A stretch of 28,393 nt of DNA from an uncultured Faecalibacterium sp. (GCA_900539945.1 UQDV01000032.1:1-28393); one strand, 5' to 3'. Shown: positions 1 through 8,573, numbered from the stretch's first letter. The notes: generated from the letters alone by a model not told the origin. Numbers and translations are program-made.

Positions 1-1562
1 CCGCCGTACCAGCGCGAGCAGTTCCGGTAGCCGGGCACCGGCCAGATAAACTGACCGCTGCCGGTGATGTAAGAAGTGCTGGTGGTCACCTTCTTGGTGC
101 CCACCACGATCTTTTCGGTCACAGGCTCCTTGATCACTTCGGTGCTGAGGATCTGCTGGCTGAGCTGGGTGCCGTTGGTGTCGTACACACGCTGGGCCGT
201 CACACTGCGGATGCCGTTTTCACCGGCCTGCGTGGTCTTTTTGGTGCCCACGTTGTACTCTTTGGATTTGGTCGTCTCGCTGGTATAGGGGATCTCCTCC
301 TGCCAGGTCTCGATCTTGGTGATGCGCACTTCCAGCGTGGCTTCCTGTTTGGTCACGATCAGCTCATCACCGGCCTGGATGTTGGAGGTCTCGGTCAGGG
401 CCGCGCCCTTGAAGTTCGTATTCAGCTCGCACAGTTCCCGGAAGGTCAGGTCGTTCTTCTGGGCAATGCTCCACAGGGTGTCGCCGGTCTGCACGGTATA
501 GATCTTTTCCTGCTGCTGCACGCCGGAAAGCATCGACTCCACATCATTTTCCTGCTGGAAGCTTTCATTGAAGTAGATGCCATTCTCCAGGGTGACCTCT
601 TTGTTGAAGCCCACGGTCACATTGGGATCTTCCGGGTTCTCGTAGGGTTCCAGCAGGCTGCTCAGGTAGCTCTGCAGGGCAGTGCCGTCCGAGCACACGG
701 CGGTCAGTTCTCCGTCCAGATACAGGGCGGTGCCCTCACTGATCTGGTCGCTGGAGGACTTCAGGATGGCGTTGGCCATCTCGTTTTCGTCCAGCACGCT
801 GTGTGCCACCGAAATGGTATAGGTGGGCTCCACCGTCCACTTGGTGTTCTCGTCCGTGCCTGCATCGTTGATACGCTCCTGCACGGCTTCCTTGGCAGAG
901 TTGAACACATCCTCGTTGGCCACATAGCCCACGGTCTGGCCGTTCACCTGCACTTCCAGCGCATAGGGCTGACGGATGGTGTTCTGCACCACCGTGACCA
1001 TCCCGGCCAGTGCCAGCACCGGCAGGATGTACATGGCCATGCGCGGCAGGGTGCGCACATTGCGCCGCACGCCGCCGACCAGATAATGCACGCTGTCCTT
1101 TACGGCTGCGCCAAAGCCCTTTTCCTTCCGGACGCGGTGCGCATGTACCAGCAGCGAGCCCATGCCCCGGAAGAACAGCACAATGGGCCCGAACAGGTCG
1201 CGCACCATCTGGGCTGCACCGGGGAACGCCATGGACACGATGGTGTGCAGCAGGCTGCGCACCCAGAGCCGTGCACCGGACACGCCCCGGCACACCGTGC
1301 GTCCGACACGGACAAATGCATATTCGGCCGAAAATCCCAGAGCGTACAGGGCCTCACCTACGATGAGAACGAGGCGGTTCTGCAGCAGCTTCTGAGAAAA
1401 ATGATTGACGTGATGCTGGGTCCTGCGGCGGAAGCGGTGCCGACGCAGGAGCTGCATGCATTGGAACTGTGCCCACAGGGAGCGCAGCTTCTGGCCGCGT
1501 TTTTTCGGCGGCTGCTGCGCAGGCTCTGCGGTCTGCGGTTCCTTTGTCTTATCTTCGATCAA
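1..1562 (-). CDS. LysM-G5-M23 peptidase family protein (C-terminus cut by window edge)
   Basis: Probable cell-wall hydrolase or cell-wall-binding peptidase. The reading frame stays open from a TTG at 1562 to the window edge (520 codons). TTG is chosen because AAGGAAGGAG lies just upstream and no better in-frame start precedes it. Residues 1-170 are Arg-rich with several amphipathic stretches, followed by a membrane segment near residues 172-190 (MYILPVLALAGMVTVV). After an extracytoplasmic region comes a LysM module at about 353-400 (YTVQTGDTLWSIAQ), then a G5 domain at about 409-491 with the typical EEIPY and TVTEKIVVGTKK-like ends. The last visible residues (FIWPVPGYRNCSRWYG) are the usual beginning of an M23 LytM/peptidase domain, whose zinc ligands lie outside the window. 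LysM and G5 bind peptidoglycan or glycans; M23 enzymes cut peptide cross-links. The domain order is clear, but activity cannot be judged without the catalytic part. Confidence 0.85.
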   Translation of the reverse strand, partial: MIEDKTKEPQTAEPAQQPPKKRGQKLRSLWAQFQCMQLLRRHRFRRRTQHHVNHFSQKLLQNRLVLIVGEALYALGFSAEYAFVRVGRTVCRGVSGARLWVRSLLHTIVSMAFPGAAQMVRDLFGPIVLFFRGMGSLLVHAHRVRKEKGFGAAVKDSVHYLVGGVRRNVRTLPRMAMYILPVLALAGMVTVVQNTIRQPYALEVQVNGQTVGYVANEDVFNSAKEAVQERINDAGTDENTKWTVEPTYTISVAHSVLDENEMANAILKSSSDQISEGTALYLDGELTAVCSDGTALQSYLSSLLEPYENPEDPNVTVGFNKEVTLENGIYFNESFQQENDVESMLSGVQQQEKIYTVQTGDTLWSIAQKNDLTFRELCELNTNFKGAALTETSNIQAGDELIVTKQEATLEVRITKIETWQEEIPYTSETTKSKEYNVGTKKTTQAGENGIRSVTAQRVYDTNGTQLSQQILSTEVIKEPVTEKIVVGTKKVTTSTSYITGSGQFIWPVPGYRNCSRWYG

Positions 1563-1674
1563 ACGGGTTTCTCCTTCCTTGCCGCGCGGCAAAGCTGCTC
1601 TGCATCCAGCGCGGCGGTGGTTTCCACATCCTGTGCGGCTGAATGTCAGCGCACAGACGATCTATGCTCATTTT

Positions 1675-1702
1675 ATTATACACCCTGCACGGAATGAAAC
1701 AA
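1675..1702 (-). promoter_or_regulatory. Putative promoter of the LysM-G5-M23 gene
   Basis: On the minus strand TTGTTT (1702-1697) and TATAAT (1680-1675) are separated by 16 nt. The predicted transcript start lies about 105 nt upstream of the TTG start codon. The perfect -10 carries most of the weight. Confidence 0.5.
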
Positions 1703-1741
1703 GCACCTGCATAAAATTTGGGCAGTTCTTTCACGCACTTT

Positions 1742-2662
1742 TCACGAAAGCAGGTCGGCCATATCCTGCGGCAGCGGGCTTTCCACGGTCACCGTGCGGC
1801 CTGTTCCGGCGCTCACCGGGGTGCGGATGCAGATGCCGTCCGGCACCTCGGTGTACTCCGGCACCCGGAAGGTCTGTTTTGCGCAGTGCAGTGCCTGCCG
1901 CCCGATGCGGTCCCGGCGGCCGCCGTAGAGGTCATCCCCGGCCAGCGGGTGGCCGATGGACGCAAAGTGCACCCGGATCTGGTGGGTGCGGCCGGTCACC
2001 GGCACGCAGGCGGCCAGGCTCAGGCCGTTCTGTACCTTTAATATGGTGTACTCGGTGCGGCTGGGCTTGCCCTCCGGGGTCACACACCGCCCAATGATGC
2101 TGTCGCCCCGGCGGCCGATGGGCGCGTCGATCACGCCCGGCCCCAAGGGCAGCTCGCCCTCCACGATGGCGTAATAGAGCTTCTGCACGTTTTCTGCCAG
2201 GAGCGGCGCAGCATAAGTGTTGCGGGCTGCCAGCACAAGGCCGCTGGTGTCCTTGTCGATGCGGTTCACCGGGCGGAACACCGGGCTGCGGCCCTGCTGC
2301 AGTGCCCAGGCTGCATAGCCGTTGGCCAGCGTGCCGCCGGGGTAGTTCAGAGTGGGGTGCACCGCCAGATGGGGCGGCTTTTCCAGCACCACGGCAAAGG
2401 CATCCTCGTAGACCACCTGCACGGCAATGTCCGGCTGCGGGGCCACGCCGCCCGCTTCCGGCGGGAGGTCGAAGCTCAGCACCTGCCCCGGGTACACCCG
2501 GCGGTTGGCCAGCACGGGCGCACCGTCGGCAAAAAAGCCGCCGCCCTGAAATTTGACTGCCCGGGCAAGCTCCGTAGAAACGGCACACTGGCGCAGAAAG
2601 TTCCGCACAAGCGTTCCATTTTGGGTCTGCAGGGTGTCCGGCACCGTAAAATACAGACGCAC
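1742..2662 (-). CDS. RluA family pseudouridine synthase
   Basis: Isomerises specific uridines to pseudouridine in rRNA or tRNA in the cytoplasm. About 306 residues, a normal length for the RluA/RluD family. Residues 1-60 resemble an S4-like RNA-binding domain (LVRNFLRQC...VYPGQVLSFDLP). The catalytic region shows LEKPPHLAVHP near 93-103 and the signature VNRIDKDTSGLVLAARN at 132-148, with Asp136 as the expected catalytic aspartate; GRTHQIRVHF follows further on. The GTG at 2662 is preferred over the GTG at 2668, because AGGAGG (2675-2670) is 7 nt from the former and only 1 nt from the latter. It is transcribed divergently from rnpB. No clear terminator separates it from the downstream LysM-G5-M23 gene. 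The exact RNA target cannot be inferred. Confidence 0.9.
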   Translation of the reverse strand: MRLYFTVPDTLQTQNGTLVRNFLRQCAVSTELARAVKFQGGGFFADGAPVLANRRVYPGQVLSFDLPPEAGGVAPQPDIAVQVVYEDAFAVVLEKPPHLAVHPTLNYPGGTLANGYAAWALQQGRSPVFRPVNRIDKDTSGLVLAARNTYAAPLLAENVQKLYYAIVEGELPLGPGVIDAPIGRRGDSIIGRCVTPEGKPSRTEYTILKVQNGLSLAACVPVTGRTHQIRVHFASIGHPLAGDDLYGGRRDRIGRQALHCAKQTFRVPEYTEVPDGICIRTPVSAGTGRTVTVESPLPQDMADLLS

Positions 2663-2698
2663 GCGCACCCCTCCTTTGCACGAAAAACAGATATAAAT

Positions 2699-2727
2699 AG
2701 TATAGCAAAAAACGCTTTCGCTTGCAA
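2699..2727 (-). promoter_or_regulatory. Promoter of the RluA-type gene, sharing its -35 with rnpB
   Basis: Minus-strand TTGCAA (2727-2722), 17-nt spacer, TATACT (2704-2699). The same six base pairs, being palindromic, are also the -35 of the rnpB promoter on the plus strand. Confidence 0.7.
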
Positions 2728-2750
2728 ATCTTGTTTTTTTATGGTATTAT
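2722..2750 (+). promoter_or_regulatory. Promoter of rnpB
   Basis: TTGCAA (2722-2727), 17-nt spacer, TATTAT (2745-2750). The predicted start near 2757 coincides with the first base of the RNase P RNA P1 helix. Confidence 0.8.
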
Positions 2751-2756
2751 GAGGAA

Positions 2757-3104
2757 CGGAAAACGAGTGGAACATACGGCGGCGGGGCGGCTTTGACCGC
2801 TCTGAGGAAAGTCCGGGCCTCACAGAGCACGGTAACTGCTAACGGCAGCCGAGGGTGACCTCAGGGAAAGTGCAACAGAAAACAAACCGCCGCAGCAATG
2901 CGGTAAGGATGAAACGGCGAGGCAAGAGCTCACCAGCGCATGGGTGACCATGCGGCTTTGTAAACCCTACCGGAAGCAACGCCTATATGGGACGTACAGC
3001 GCTGCTCGCGTGTCCCGAAGGCGGCATGAACCTGTCAGCAATGGCAGGTCTAGACAGATCGTCGTTTAATACAGAACCCGGCTTACGGTCCATCTCGTTT
3101 TCCG
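2757..3104 (+). ncRNA. rnpB: RNase P RNA (catalytic RNA, type A-like)
   Basis: Catalytic RNA subunit of RNase P, which removes 5' leaders from pre-tRNAs. The conserved 5' core GAGGAAAGTCCGGGC is at 2802-2816, the segment CAGGGAAAGTGCAACAGAAA follows near 2862-2881, and the 3' core ACAGAACCCGGCTTA is at 3071-3085. The ends are set by the P1 helix: GGAAAACGAG (2758-2767) pairs with CTCGTTTTCC (3094-3103). The length of about 348 nt and the overall layout fit a bacterial type A RNA. Its own promoter and a terminator flank it. Confidence 0.95.
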
Positions 3105-3119
3105 CTTTTATGCTTTCCG

Positions 3120-3152
3120 GCTGCCCGCATCCCTGCGGGCAGCTTTTGTTTT
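3120..3152 (+). terminator. Rho-independent terminator of rnpB
   Basis: A perfect 10-bp stem (3120-3129 with 3134-3143), loop TCCC, followed by TTTTGTTTT. Confidence 0.9.
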
Positions 3153-3199
3153 GTCACACTTCTTTTACCAAGCTGTTACTTTTCGTTTGTTGCAGTTTG

Positions 3200-3208
3200 T
3201 GGTATACT
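3200..3208 (+). promoter_or_regulatory. Extended -10 promoter for nadE operon
   Basis: TGG followed by TATACT (3203-3208) makes an extended -10 element. Upstream only TTTTCG (3180-3185) sits at 17-nt spacing, so the -35 is weak. The leader to the nadE ATG is about 50 nt. Confidence 0.5.
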
Positions 3209-3265
3209 ATGGGCACTGCAGGCCCTCTGCAGGCTAAAACGAAAGACAGGATGTGAAATCCTCCG

Positions 3266-5191
3266 ATGAAAGATGGTTTTTTAAAGGCAGCCGCCTTCTC
3301 CCCCGCCCTGCGGGTGGCGGACTGCACCTATAACGCCCAGCAGATCCTTGCCGACGTGCAGGCAGCCGCCACGCGCGGGGTCAAGCTGGCCGTGTTCCCG
3401 GAATTCTGCCTCACCGGCTACACCTGCGGTGATCTGTTCCTGCAGCACACGCTGCAGACCGGTGCGCTGGATGCCCTGCAGACCGTGCTGGACGGCACCC
3501 GGACGCTGGACACCGTCGTGCTGGTGGGCCTGCCGCTGCTGGTACACGGCAAGCTGTACAACTGCGCCGCCGTGCTGTGCCGCGGGCAGCTGCTGGGCCT
3601 TGTGCCCAAGACCTACCTGCCCAACTACGGCGAATTCTACGAGAAGCGCCAGTTCACCCCCGGCAGCACCGAGGTGGAAACGATCACCGTGTGCGGCCAG
3701 CAGGTGCCCTTTGGCACTTCGCTGCTGTTCCGCTGCCGGTCCATGCCCAGTTTTGTGCTGGGCGTAGAGCTGTGCGAGGACCTGTGGAGCGCACTGCCGC
3801 CCTCCACCTTCCACGCGCTGGCCGGGGCCACGGTCATCGCCAACCTTTCGGCCAGCGACGAGACCGTCGGCAAGGCCGAGTACCGCCGGGCACTGGTGTC
3901 CAACCAGTCGGCCCGCCTGCTGTGCGGCTACCTGTACGCCTCGGCCGGGCACGGCGAGAGCACCCAGGACATGGTGTTCGCCGGGCACGACCTGATCGCC
4001 GAAAACGGCACCCTGCTGGCCGAGACAGCTCCTTTTGCGGGCGGCATTGCCGAGACCGAGATCGACTGCCAGCGCATGGAGGCCGAGCGTGCCCGCAACA
4101 CCAGCTTTGAGCTGAGCCGCGACGGTTACACCACGGTGGAGTTCGATCTGGAACTCACCGAGACCCCCCTCACCCGCTGGATCGACCCGGCACCCTTCGT
4201 GCCCGGCGACCCCAAGCGCCGCGCCGAGCGCTGCGAACTGATCCTGAAGATGCAGGCCGACGGTCTGGCCAAGCGGCTGGAGCATGCCCACGCCAAAACG
4301 GCGGTCATCGGCATTTCCGGCGGGTTGGACAGCTGTCTGGCCCTGCTGGTGGCGGTGCGCGCCATGAAGCAGCTGGGCCGCCCCGCCAGCGATGTGCTGG
4401 CCGTGACCATGCCCTGCTTCGGCACCACCCACCGCACCCGCAGCAATGCCGAGATCCTGTGCGATGAGCTGCAGGTCTCCTTCAAAGAAATCGACATCGC
4501 CGAGACGGTGCACAGCCACTTCCGGGACATCGGCCAGGACGAAAGCGTGCTGGACGTAACCTTTGAAAATGGGCAGGCCCGTGTGCGCACGCTGGAGCTG
4601 ATGGACACCGCCAACCGCACCGGCGGCCTTGTGGTAGGCACCGGCGACCTGTCGGAGCTGGCACTGGGCTGGGCCACCTACAACGGCGACCACATGAGCA
4701 TGTACGGTGTGAACGCCGGGGTGCCCAAAACGCTGGTGCGCCATCTGGTGCATTACGAAGCCGACATTGCCGCCACCGACGCCCTGCGCACCGTGCTGCT
4801 GGACATTCTGGACACTCCGGTCTCCCCGGAGCTGCTGCCCGCCAAGGACGGCGAGATCGCGCAAAAGACCGAGGATCTGGTGGGCCCCTATGAGCTGCAC
4901 GACTTTTACCTGTATCAGGTGCTGCGCTTCGGCTTTGGCCCGGCCAAGATCTTCCGGCTGGCAAAGGCCGCCTTTGCAGGCCGCCCCGAATACCCCGACA
5001 ACGTGCTGTACAAGTGGCTGCGCAACTTCTACTGGCGGTTCTTCGCCCAGCAGTTCAAGCGCAGCTGCCTGCCGGACGGCCCCAAGGTGGGCAGCGTGAC
5101 CCTTTCGCCCCGCGGCGACTGGCGCATGCCCAGCGATGCCAGTGCCGCCCTCTGGCTCGCCGAACTGGAACAGCTTTCGATCAAGGACTGA
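3266..5191 (+). CDS. nadE: Glutamine-dependent NAD+ synthetase
   Basis: Makes NAD+ from nicotinate adenine dinucleotide, using ATP and ammonia released from glutamine, in the last step of NAD biosynthesis. The 641-residue length fits the two-domain enzyme. The N-terminal nitrilase-type glutaminase domain carries the catalytic triad Glu46 (FPEFCLTGY), Lys115 (VPKTYLPNYGEFYE) and Cys170 (ELCEDLW). The C-terminal synthetase domain has the ATP pyrophosphatase loop GISGGLDSCLAL at 349-360, then GTGDLSELALGW near 458-469 and YGVNAGVPKTLVRHLV. The ATG at 3266 gives an intact N-terminus, but a good Shine-Dalgarno is missing: the nearest purine-rich run, AGGATG, is about 12-15 nt away and part of a small GGAT/ATCC stem. 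It is the first gene of a set with the NusG-domain-II and LCP genes; the next ATG follows its stop by 3 nt. Confidence 0.96.
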   Translation: MKDGFLKAAAFSPALRVADCTYNAQQILADVQAAATRGVKLAVFPEFCLTGYTCGDLFLQHTLQTGALDALQTVLDGTRTLDTVVLVGLPLLVHGKLYNCAAVLCRGQLLGLVPKTYLPNYGEFYEKRQFTPGSTEVETITVCGQQVPFGTSLLFRCRSMPSFVLGVELCEDLWSALPPSTFHALAGATVIANLSASDETVGKAEYRRALVSNQSARLLCGYLYASAGHGESTQDMVFAGHDLIAENGTLLAETAPFAGGIAETEIDCQRMEAERARNTSFELSRDGYTTVEFDLELTETPLTRWIDPAPFVPGDPKRRAERCELILKMQADGLAKRLEHAHAKTAVIGISGGLDSCLALLVAVRAMKQLGRPASDVLAVTMPCFGTTHRTRSNAEILCDELQVSFKEIDIAETVHSHFRDIGQDESVLDVTFENGQARVRTLELMDTANRTGGLVVGTGDLSELALGWATYNGDHMSMYGVNAGVPKTLVRHLVHYEADIAATDALRTVLLDILDTPVSPELLPAKDGEIAQKTEDLVGPYELHDFYLYQVLRFGFGPAKIFRLAKAAFAGRPEYPDNVLYKWLRNFYWRFFAQQFKRSCLPDGPKVGSVTLSPRGDWRMPSDASAALWLAELEQLSIKD

Positions 5192-5194
5192 CAC

Positions 5195-5548
5195 ATGAAA
5201 CACAAAAAACTGCTGACCAATCTTCTGTTTGCCGCCGTCGTTCTGGCCATTGCCGCCGTTCTGCTGCTGGTGCGCAGTGCACACAGCAGCGGTTCCAAGC
5301 TGCGGGCCGAACTGATCTACGGCGACAACAACACCACCATGAACCTTCCGCTGGACAAGAATGATACCTATGACGTGGACACCGGGTACTACACGGTGCA
5401 CATCGAGATCAAGGACGGTACTGCCCGCTTTGTGGACTCCCCCTGCCCGGACCACATCTGTGAGAGCTTCGGCTGGCTGTCCAACGAAGACCAGACCGCC
5501 ACCTGCCTGCCCGCCCGCGCGGTGCTGACCATCGTGCCGGCCGACTGA
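5195..5548 (+). CDS. Membrane-anchored NusG domain II-containing protein
   Basis: A 117-residue protein with an N-terminal membrane anchor or uncleaved signal segment (residues 5-27, LLTNLLFAAVVLAIAAVLLLV) and a small extracytoplasmic domain. The domain pattern, with DSPCPDHICESFGWL at 81-95 and TCLPARAVLTIV at 103-114, is that of the NusG domain II family found in many Clostridia, often near membrane or electron-transfer genes. Cys84, Cys89 and Cys104 are the visible cysteines. It starts 3 nt after the nadE stop, with an AAGGAC Shine-Dalgarno inside the end of nadE, so the two are probably translationally coupled. It is not transcription factor NusG. The molecular function is unknown. Confidence 0.75.
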   Translation: MKHKKLLTNLLFAAVVLAIAAVLLLVRSAHSSGSKLRAELIYGDNNTTMNLPLDKNDTYDVDTGYYTVHIEIKDGTARFVDSPCPDHICESFGWLSNEDQTATCLPARAVLTIVPAD

Positions 5549-5574
5549 GCCTTGCGCTCAAAAGGAGATTTCCT

Positions 5575-7236
5575 ATGAAGGATGATTCCAACCGTTCCCT
5601 GCGGCGTGTGAACCGCAAGAGCCGCAGTGCGGCAGACCGCACCGTGGAAGTGGACAGCTCCGCTTTTTTTGCGGAGGACCCGTCCCCCACACCGCCGCCC
5701 CGGAAAAAGCCCGGTTCTTCTGCCCCGCGCCGCAGCGGTGCCCCGGCACAGGCTGCCGCCGCCCGGCCCTCCGCTTTCGGCAGGATCCTGCTGCCGGTGC
5801 AGGGCATTCTCAGTGCAGCCTCGCTGGTACAGCTGTGGCGCACCCAGATGCTGCCCGTGCTGTATCTGGTCATTCTGGCCGCCCTGCTGTTCCTGCTCTG
5901 GCTGCTGGTCAAGCGCTGTCAGGAGTACAATGTGCCCGGAAAGGTGTCCCGGGTGTTCTCGGTGTTCCTGTGCGCCTGCATGGCGCTGGGCTGTGTCTGG
6001 GCCCAGCAGGGTCTGACCGCGCTGGACAACATGACCAACGGTCTGCTCACCGGTGCCGAGGCCAACAAGATCACCAAGGAGCCTTTCGTCATCTACCTCA
6101 GCGGCGTGGACACCCGTGGTGAACTGACCGAAAAAGCCCGCAGCGACGTGAACATTCTGGCTGTGGTGAACCCCCAGACCAAGCAGGTGGCACTGATCAA
6201 CACGCCCCGCGACTACTATGTGGATCTGGCCGGCACCAACAGCAAGGACAAGCTGACCCACGCCGGTCTGTACGGTGTGGAGACCAGCATGGCCACATTG
6301 GGCAACCTCTATGGCATCAACGTGGACCACTACATCCGCATCAATTTTGCGGGCTTCATCAATATCGTGGACGCCCTGGGCGGCGTGGACGTATATTCCG
6401 ACCAGGCCTTCACCTCAGTGGGCAGCCCCGGCTACTACGACCCCACCACCTTTGCCGAAGGCTGGAACCATCTGGACGGTAAGTCCGCCCTGGCCTTTGC
6501 CCGGGAGCGCCACGCCTTTGCCTCCGGCGATATCCAGCGCGGCATCAACCAGATGAAGGTCATCGACGCCATGCTGAACAAAATCAAGTCCCCTGCCCTG
6601 CTCATGGGCTTTTCCAAGATCATGGACGCCGCTTCGGACTGCTTTGTCACCGATTTTTCGCAGGATCAGATCAGTGCGCTGGTGCGCATGCAGCTGAGCG
6701 ATTTTGCCAACTGGGACATCCAGAGCTACACCGTTACCGGCTCGTCCGGCACCAGCACCCAGTGCTATTCCGCCAAGGGCCAGAAGCTCTACGTCATGAA
6801 GCCGGATGAAGCCTCCGTCAGCAAGGCCAAAGAGATGATCGCGGTCGTGCTGGGCGGTGAGGGCACTGTGAGCGACACCACCCAGACCCCGGAAAAGACC
6901 GACATCTTTACCCCCACCACCGACCCGAACGCCGCTGCTTCCATTCCGGAAGAACCGGCGGAAAGCGTCATCGTGGAGGAGCCCGCCGAGAGCGTGCCGG
7001 AAGAGACCCCGGCCGAAACGCCTGCTGAGCAGCCTGCAGAACAGCCTGCCGACACCCAGCCCCAGGAGCCGGAGACTCCGGCCGACAGCGGCACCAGTGA
7101 CGGCAGCACCGAAGCTCCGTCCATCTCCCTGCCCACGCAGGAAGAGGTGGAACAGGCCGCATCCTCGCTGTACAACGCAGCGTCCACCATTCTGGATGCC
7201 ATCTACAATGCAGCGTCCCAGAACGACGCCGCCTGA
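5575..7236 (+). CDS. LCP (LytR-CpsA-Psr) family cell-envelope protein
   Basis: LCP proteins transfer undecaprenyl-linked glycopolymers such as teichoic acids or capsule to peptidoglycan at the outer membrane face. Here 553 residues: a basic, Pro-rich cytoplasmic start (1-90), two membrane segments (about 94-112 and 127-144) and the LCP domain (about 170-335). Diagnostic residues are visible in LSGVDTRGELTEKARSDVN (Asp179, Arg181, Asp191), INTPRDYYVDL (Arg212, Asp213) and ALAFARERHAF (Arg310). A Pro/Glu/Ala-rich tail at about 450-525 (repeats of the type PAEQPAE and VEEPAES) probably acts as a wall-spanning spacer, followed by a short Ala-rich end. AAAGGAG lies 8 nt or so before the ATG. It closes the nadE gene set before a strong terminator. 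The polymer transferred cannot be predicted. Confidence 0.9.
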   Translation: MKDDSNRSLRRVNRKSRSAADRTVEVDSSAFFAEDPSPTPPPRKKPGSSAPRRSGAPAQAAAARPSAFGRILLPVQGILSAASLVQLWRTQMLPVLYLVILAALLFLLWLLVKRCQEYNVPGKVSRVFSVFLCACMALGCVWAQQGLTALDNMTNGLLTGAEANKITKEPFVIYLSGVDTRGELTEKARSDVNILAVVNPQTKQVALINTPRDYYVDLAGTNSKDKLTHAGLYGVETSMATLGNLYGINVDHYIRINFAGFINIVDALGGVDVYSDQAFTSVGSPGYYDPTTFAEGWNHLDGKSALAFARERHAFASGDIQRGINQMKVIDAMLNKIKSPALLMGFSKIMDAASDCFVTDFSQDQISALVRMQLSDFANWDIQSYTVTGSSGTSTQCYSAKGQKLYVMKPDEASVSKAKEMIAVVLGGEGTVSDTTQTPEKTDIFTPTTDPNAAASIPEEPAESVIVEEPAESVPEETPAETPAEQPAEQPADTQPQEPETPADSGTSDGSTEAPSISLPTQEEVEQAASSLYNAASTILDAIYNAASQNDAA

Positions 7237-7250
7237 TTTCTCACAACCGC

Positions 7251-7293
7251 AACGAGGCCCCGGAGGGCAGAACCTCCGGGGCCTCGTTTTTTT
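7251..7293 (+). terminator. Strong terminator after the LCP gene
   Basis: A perfect 16-bp GC-rich stem (7251-7266 with 7273-7288), loop GCAGAA, followed by a T-run to 7293. It lies between the convergent LCP and deoB genes. On the minus strand the stem is not followed by a T-run, so it serves mainly the plus strand. Confidence 0.9.
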
Positions 7294-7306
7294 CGTTGTC
7301 AGGATC

Positions 7307-8485
7307 TTATGCCTTGATCTCGTTCCACACGCTGTGGCCGTCCAGGCTGGAGGCATCCACGCCCAGATACTCGCAGATGGTCTGGGCAATGGTGCTGAAG
7401 CAGAGCTTCGTGCCCAGGTCCACACCGAGCTTCACGCCCTTGCCGCAGACCAGGTACGGCACATACTCGCGGGTATGGTCGGTGGTCTTGGTGTAGGAGG
7501 GGTCGCAGCCGTGGTCTGCGGTGACCATCAGCAGGTCGCCCTCCCGCATCCCGGGGATGAAGTCGGCCAGGAAGCGGTCGAACTCGGTGGCGGCAGCCGC
7601 GTAGCCCGCCACATCGCGGCGGTGGCCGTACAGCATGTCAAAGTCCACCAGGTTCACAAAGGCCAGGCCCTCGAAGTCGCGGGTCTGCAGGGCCTTGGTG
7701 AAAGCAATGCCGTTGGTGTTGCCAGTGGTCTTGATCTTCTCGGTCACGCCCTCGCCATCAAAGATATCGAAGATCTTGCCCACGGCGATGACGTCCTTGC
7801 CGGCGTTCTTCAGCAGGTCCAGCATGGTGGCGCGGGGCGGCTTCAGGCTCAGGTCGTGGCGGTTGGTGGTGCGGTAGAAGGTATCGGCGGTGCGGCCCAG
7901 GAAGGGGCGGGCAATGACGCGGCCCACGCCATACTCGCCCTTGAGCATCTCGCGGGCGATCTCGCAGTAACGGTACAGCTCGTGCACCGGCACCAGCTCT
8001 TCGTTGGCGGCCACCTGGAACACGCTGTCGGCACTGGTGTAGACGATGAGGGCGTTTTCCTTCATGGCCTGCTCGCCGTAGTCCTTCAGCACCTGGGTGC
8101 CGGAATAGGGCTTATTGCAGAGCACCTTGTGGCCGGTCTTTTCCTCAAACTCGTGGATGAGCTCTGCGGGGAAGCCCTCCGGGAAGGTGGGCAGCGGCTT
8201 CGGGCTCACCACACCGGCGATCTCCCAGTGGCCGATGGTGGTGTCCTTGCCCATGCTCTGCTCCTGCAGGCGGGCAAAGGAACCGGTGGGAGCGGCGGTC
8301 TTTTCCCCGGCGGTCACGCCGTCGATGTTGAACAGGCCCAGCTTTTGCAGGTTGGGGCAGTTGAAGTTGGGATGCTTTGCAATGGCTCCCAGCGTGTTGG
8401 TGCCCTCGTCGCCAAAAGCGGCGGCATCCGGCTCGGCGCCGATGCCAAAGCTGTCGAGCACGATCAGAAAGACACGTTTTTCCAT
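7307..8485 (-). CDS. deoB: Phosphopentomutase
   Basis: Interconverts ribose 1-phosphate and ribose 5-phosphate (and the deoxy forms), linking nucleoside salvage to the pentose phosphate pathway. The ATG at 8485 is chosen over the upstream GTG 8530 and ATG 8500: GGAG (8498-8495) is 9 nt away, and the product then starts MEKRVFLIVLDSFGIGAEPD as DeoB usually does. The resulting length is 392 residues, normal for the family. Asp11 (LDSFGIG) is an expected metal ligand, and GKDTTIGHWE at 79-88 contains the threonine that is phosphorylated in characterised members (alkaline phosphatase superfamily). Later motifs include TSADSVFQVAANEE and MVTADHGCDPS with metal-binding Asp/His. It has its own promoter and no purine-salvage neighbours in the window. 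Confidence 0.95.
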   Translation of the reverse strand: MEKRVFLIVLDSFGIGAEPDAAAFGDEGTNTLGAIAKHPNFNCPNLQKLGLFNIDGVTAGEKTAAPTGSFARLQEQSMGKDTTIGHWEIAGVVSPKPLPTFPEGFPAELIHEFEEKTGHKVLCNKPYSGTQVLKDYGEQAMKENALIVYTSADSVFQVAANEELVPVHELYRYCEIAREMLKGEYGVGRVIARPFLGRTADTFYRTTNRHDLSLKPPRATMLDLLKNAGKDVIAVGKIFDIFDGEGVTEKIKTTGNTNGIAFTKALQTRDFEGLAFVNLVDFDMLYGHRRDVAGYAAAATEFDRFLADFIPGMREGDLLMVTADHGCDPSYTKTTDHTREYVPYLVCGKGVKLGVDLGTKLCFSTIAQTICEYLGVDASSLDGHSVWNEIKA

Positions 8486-8544
8486 CTTGGTTTTCTCCAT
8501 TTCTTCCGGGTCAGCCCGGATAAGTGACACTTTTACCTGCCACC

Positions 8545-8573
8545 ATTATAAGCAAAAACAGGCCCGTTTGCAA
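8545..8573 (-). promoter_or_regulatory. Promoter of deoB
   Basis: Minus-strand TTGCAA (8573-8568), 17-nt spacer, perfect TATAAT (8550-8545). The predicted start is about 50 nt upstream of the chosen ATG, and also upstream of the alternative ATG at 8500. Confidence 0.8.

Noticed and set aside
3281..5455. A 724-codon open frame on the minus strand opposite nadE
   Set aside because: It has low-complexity Gly/Gln/His/Val composition typical of antisense frames in GC-rich genes, no ribosome site, and nadE opposite has full catalytic motifs.
7097..8527. A 476-codon plus-strand frame opposite deoB
   Set aside because: It overlaps the LCP end, a strong terminator and deoB, and its composition is antisense-like.
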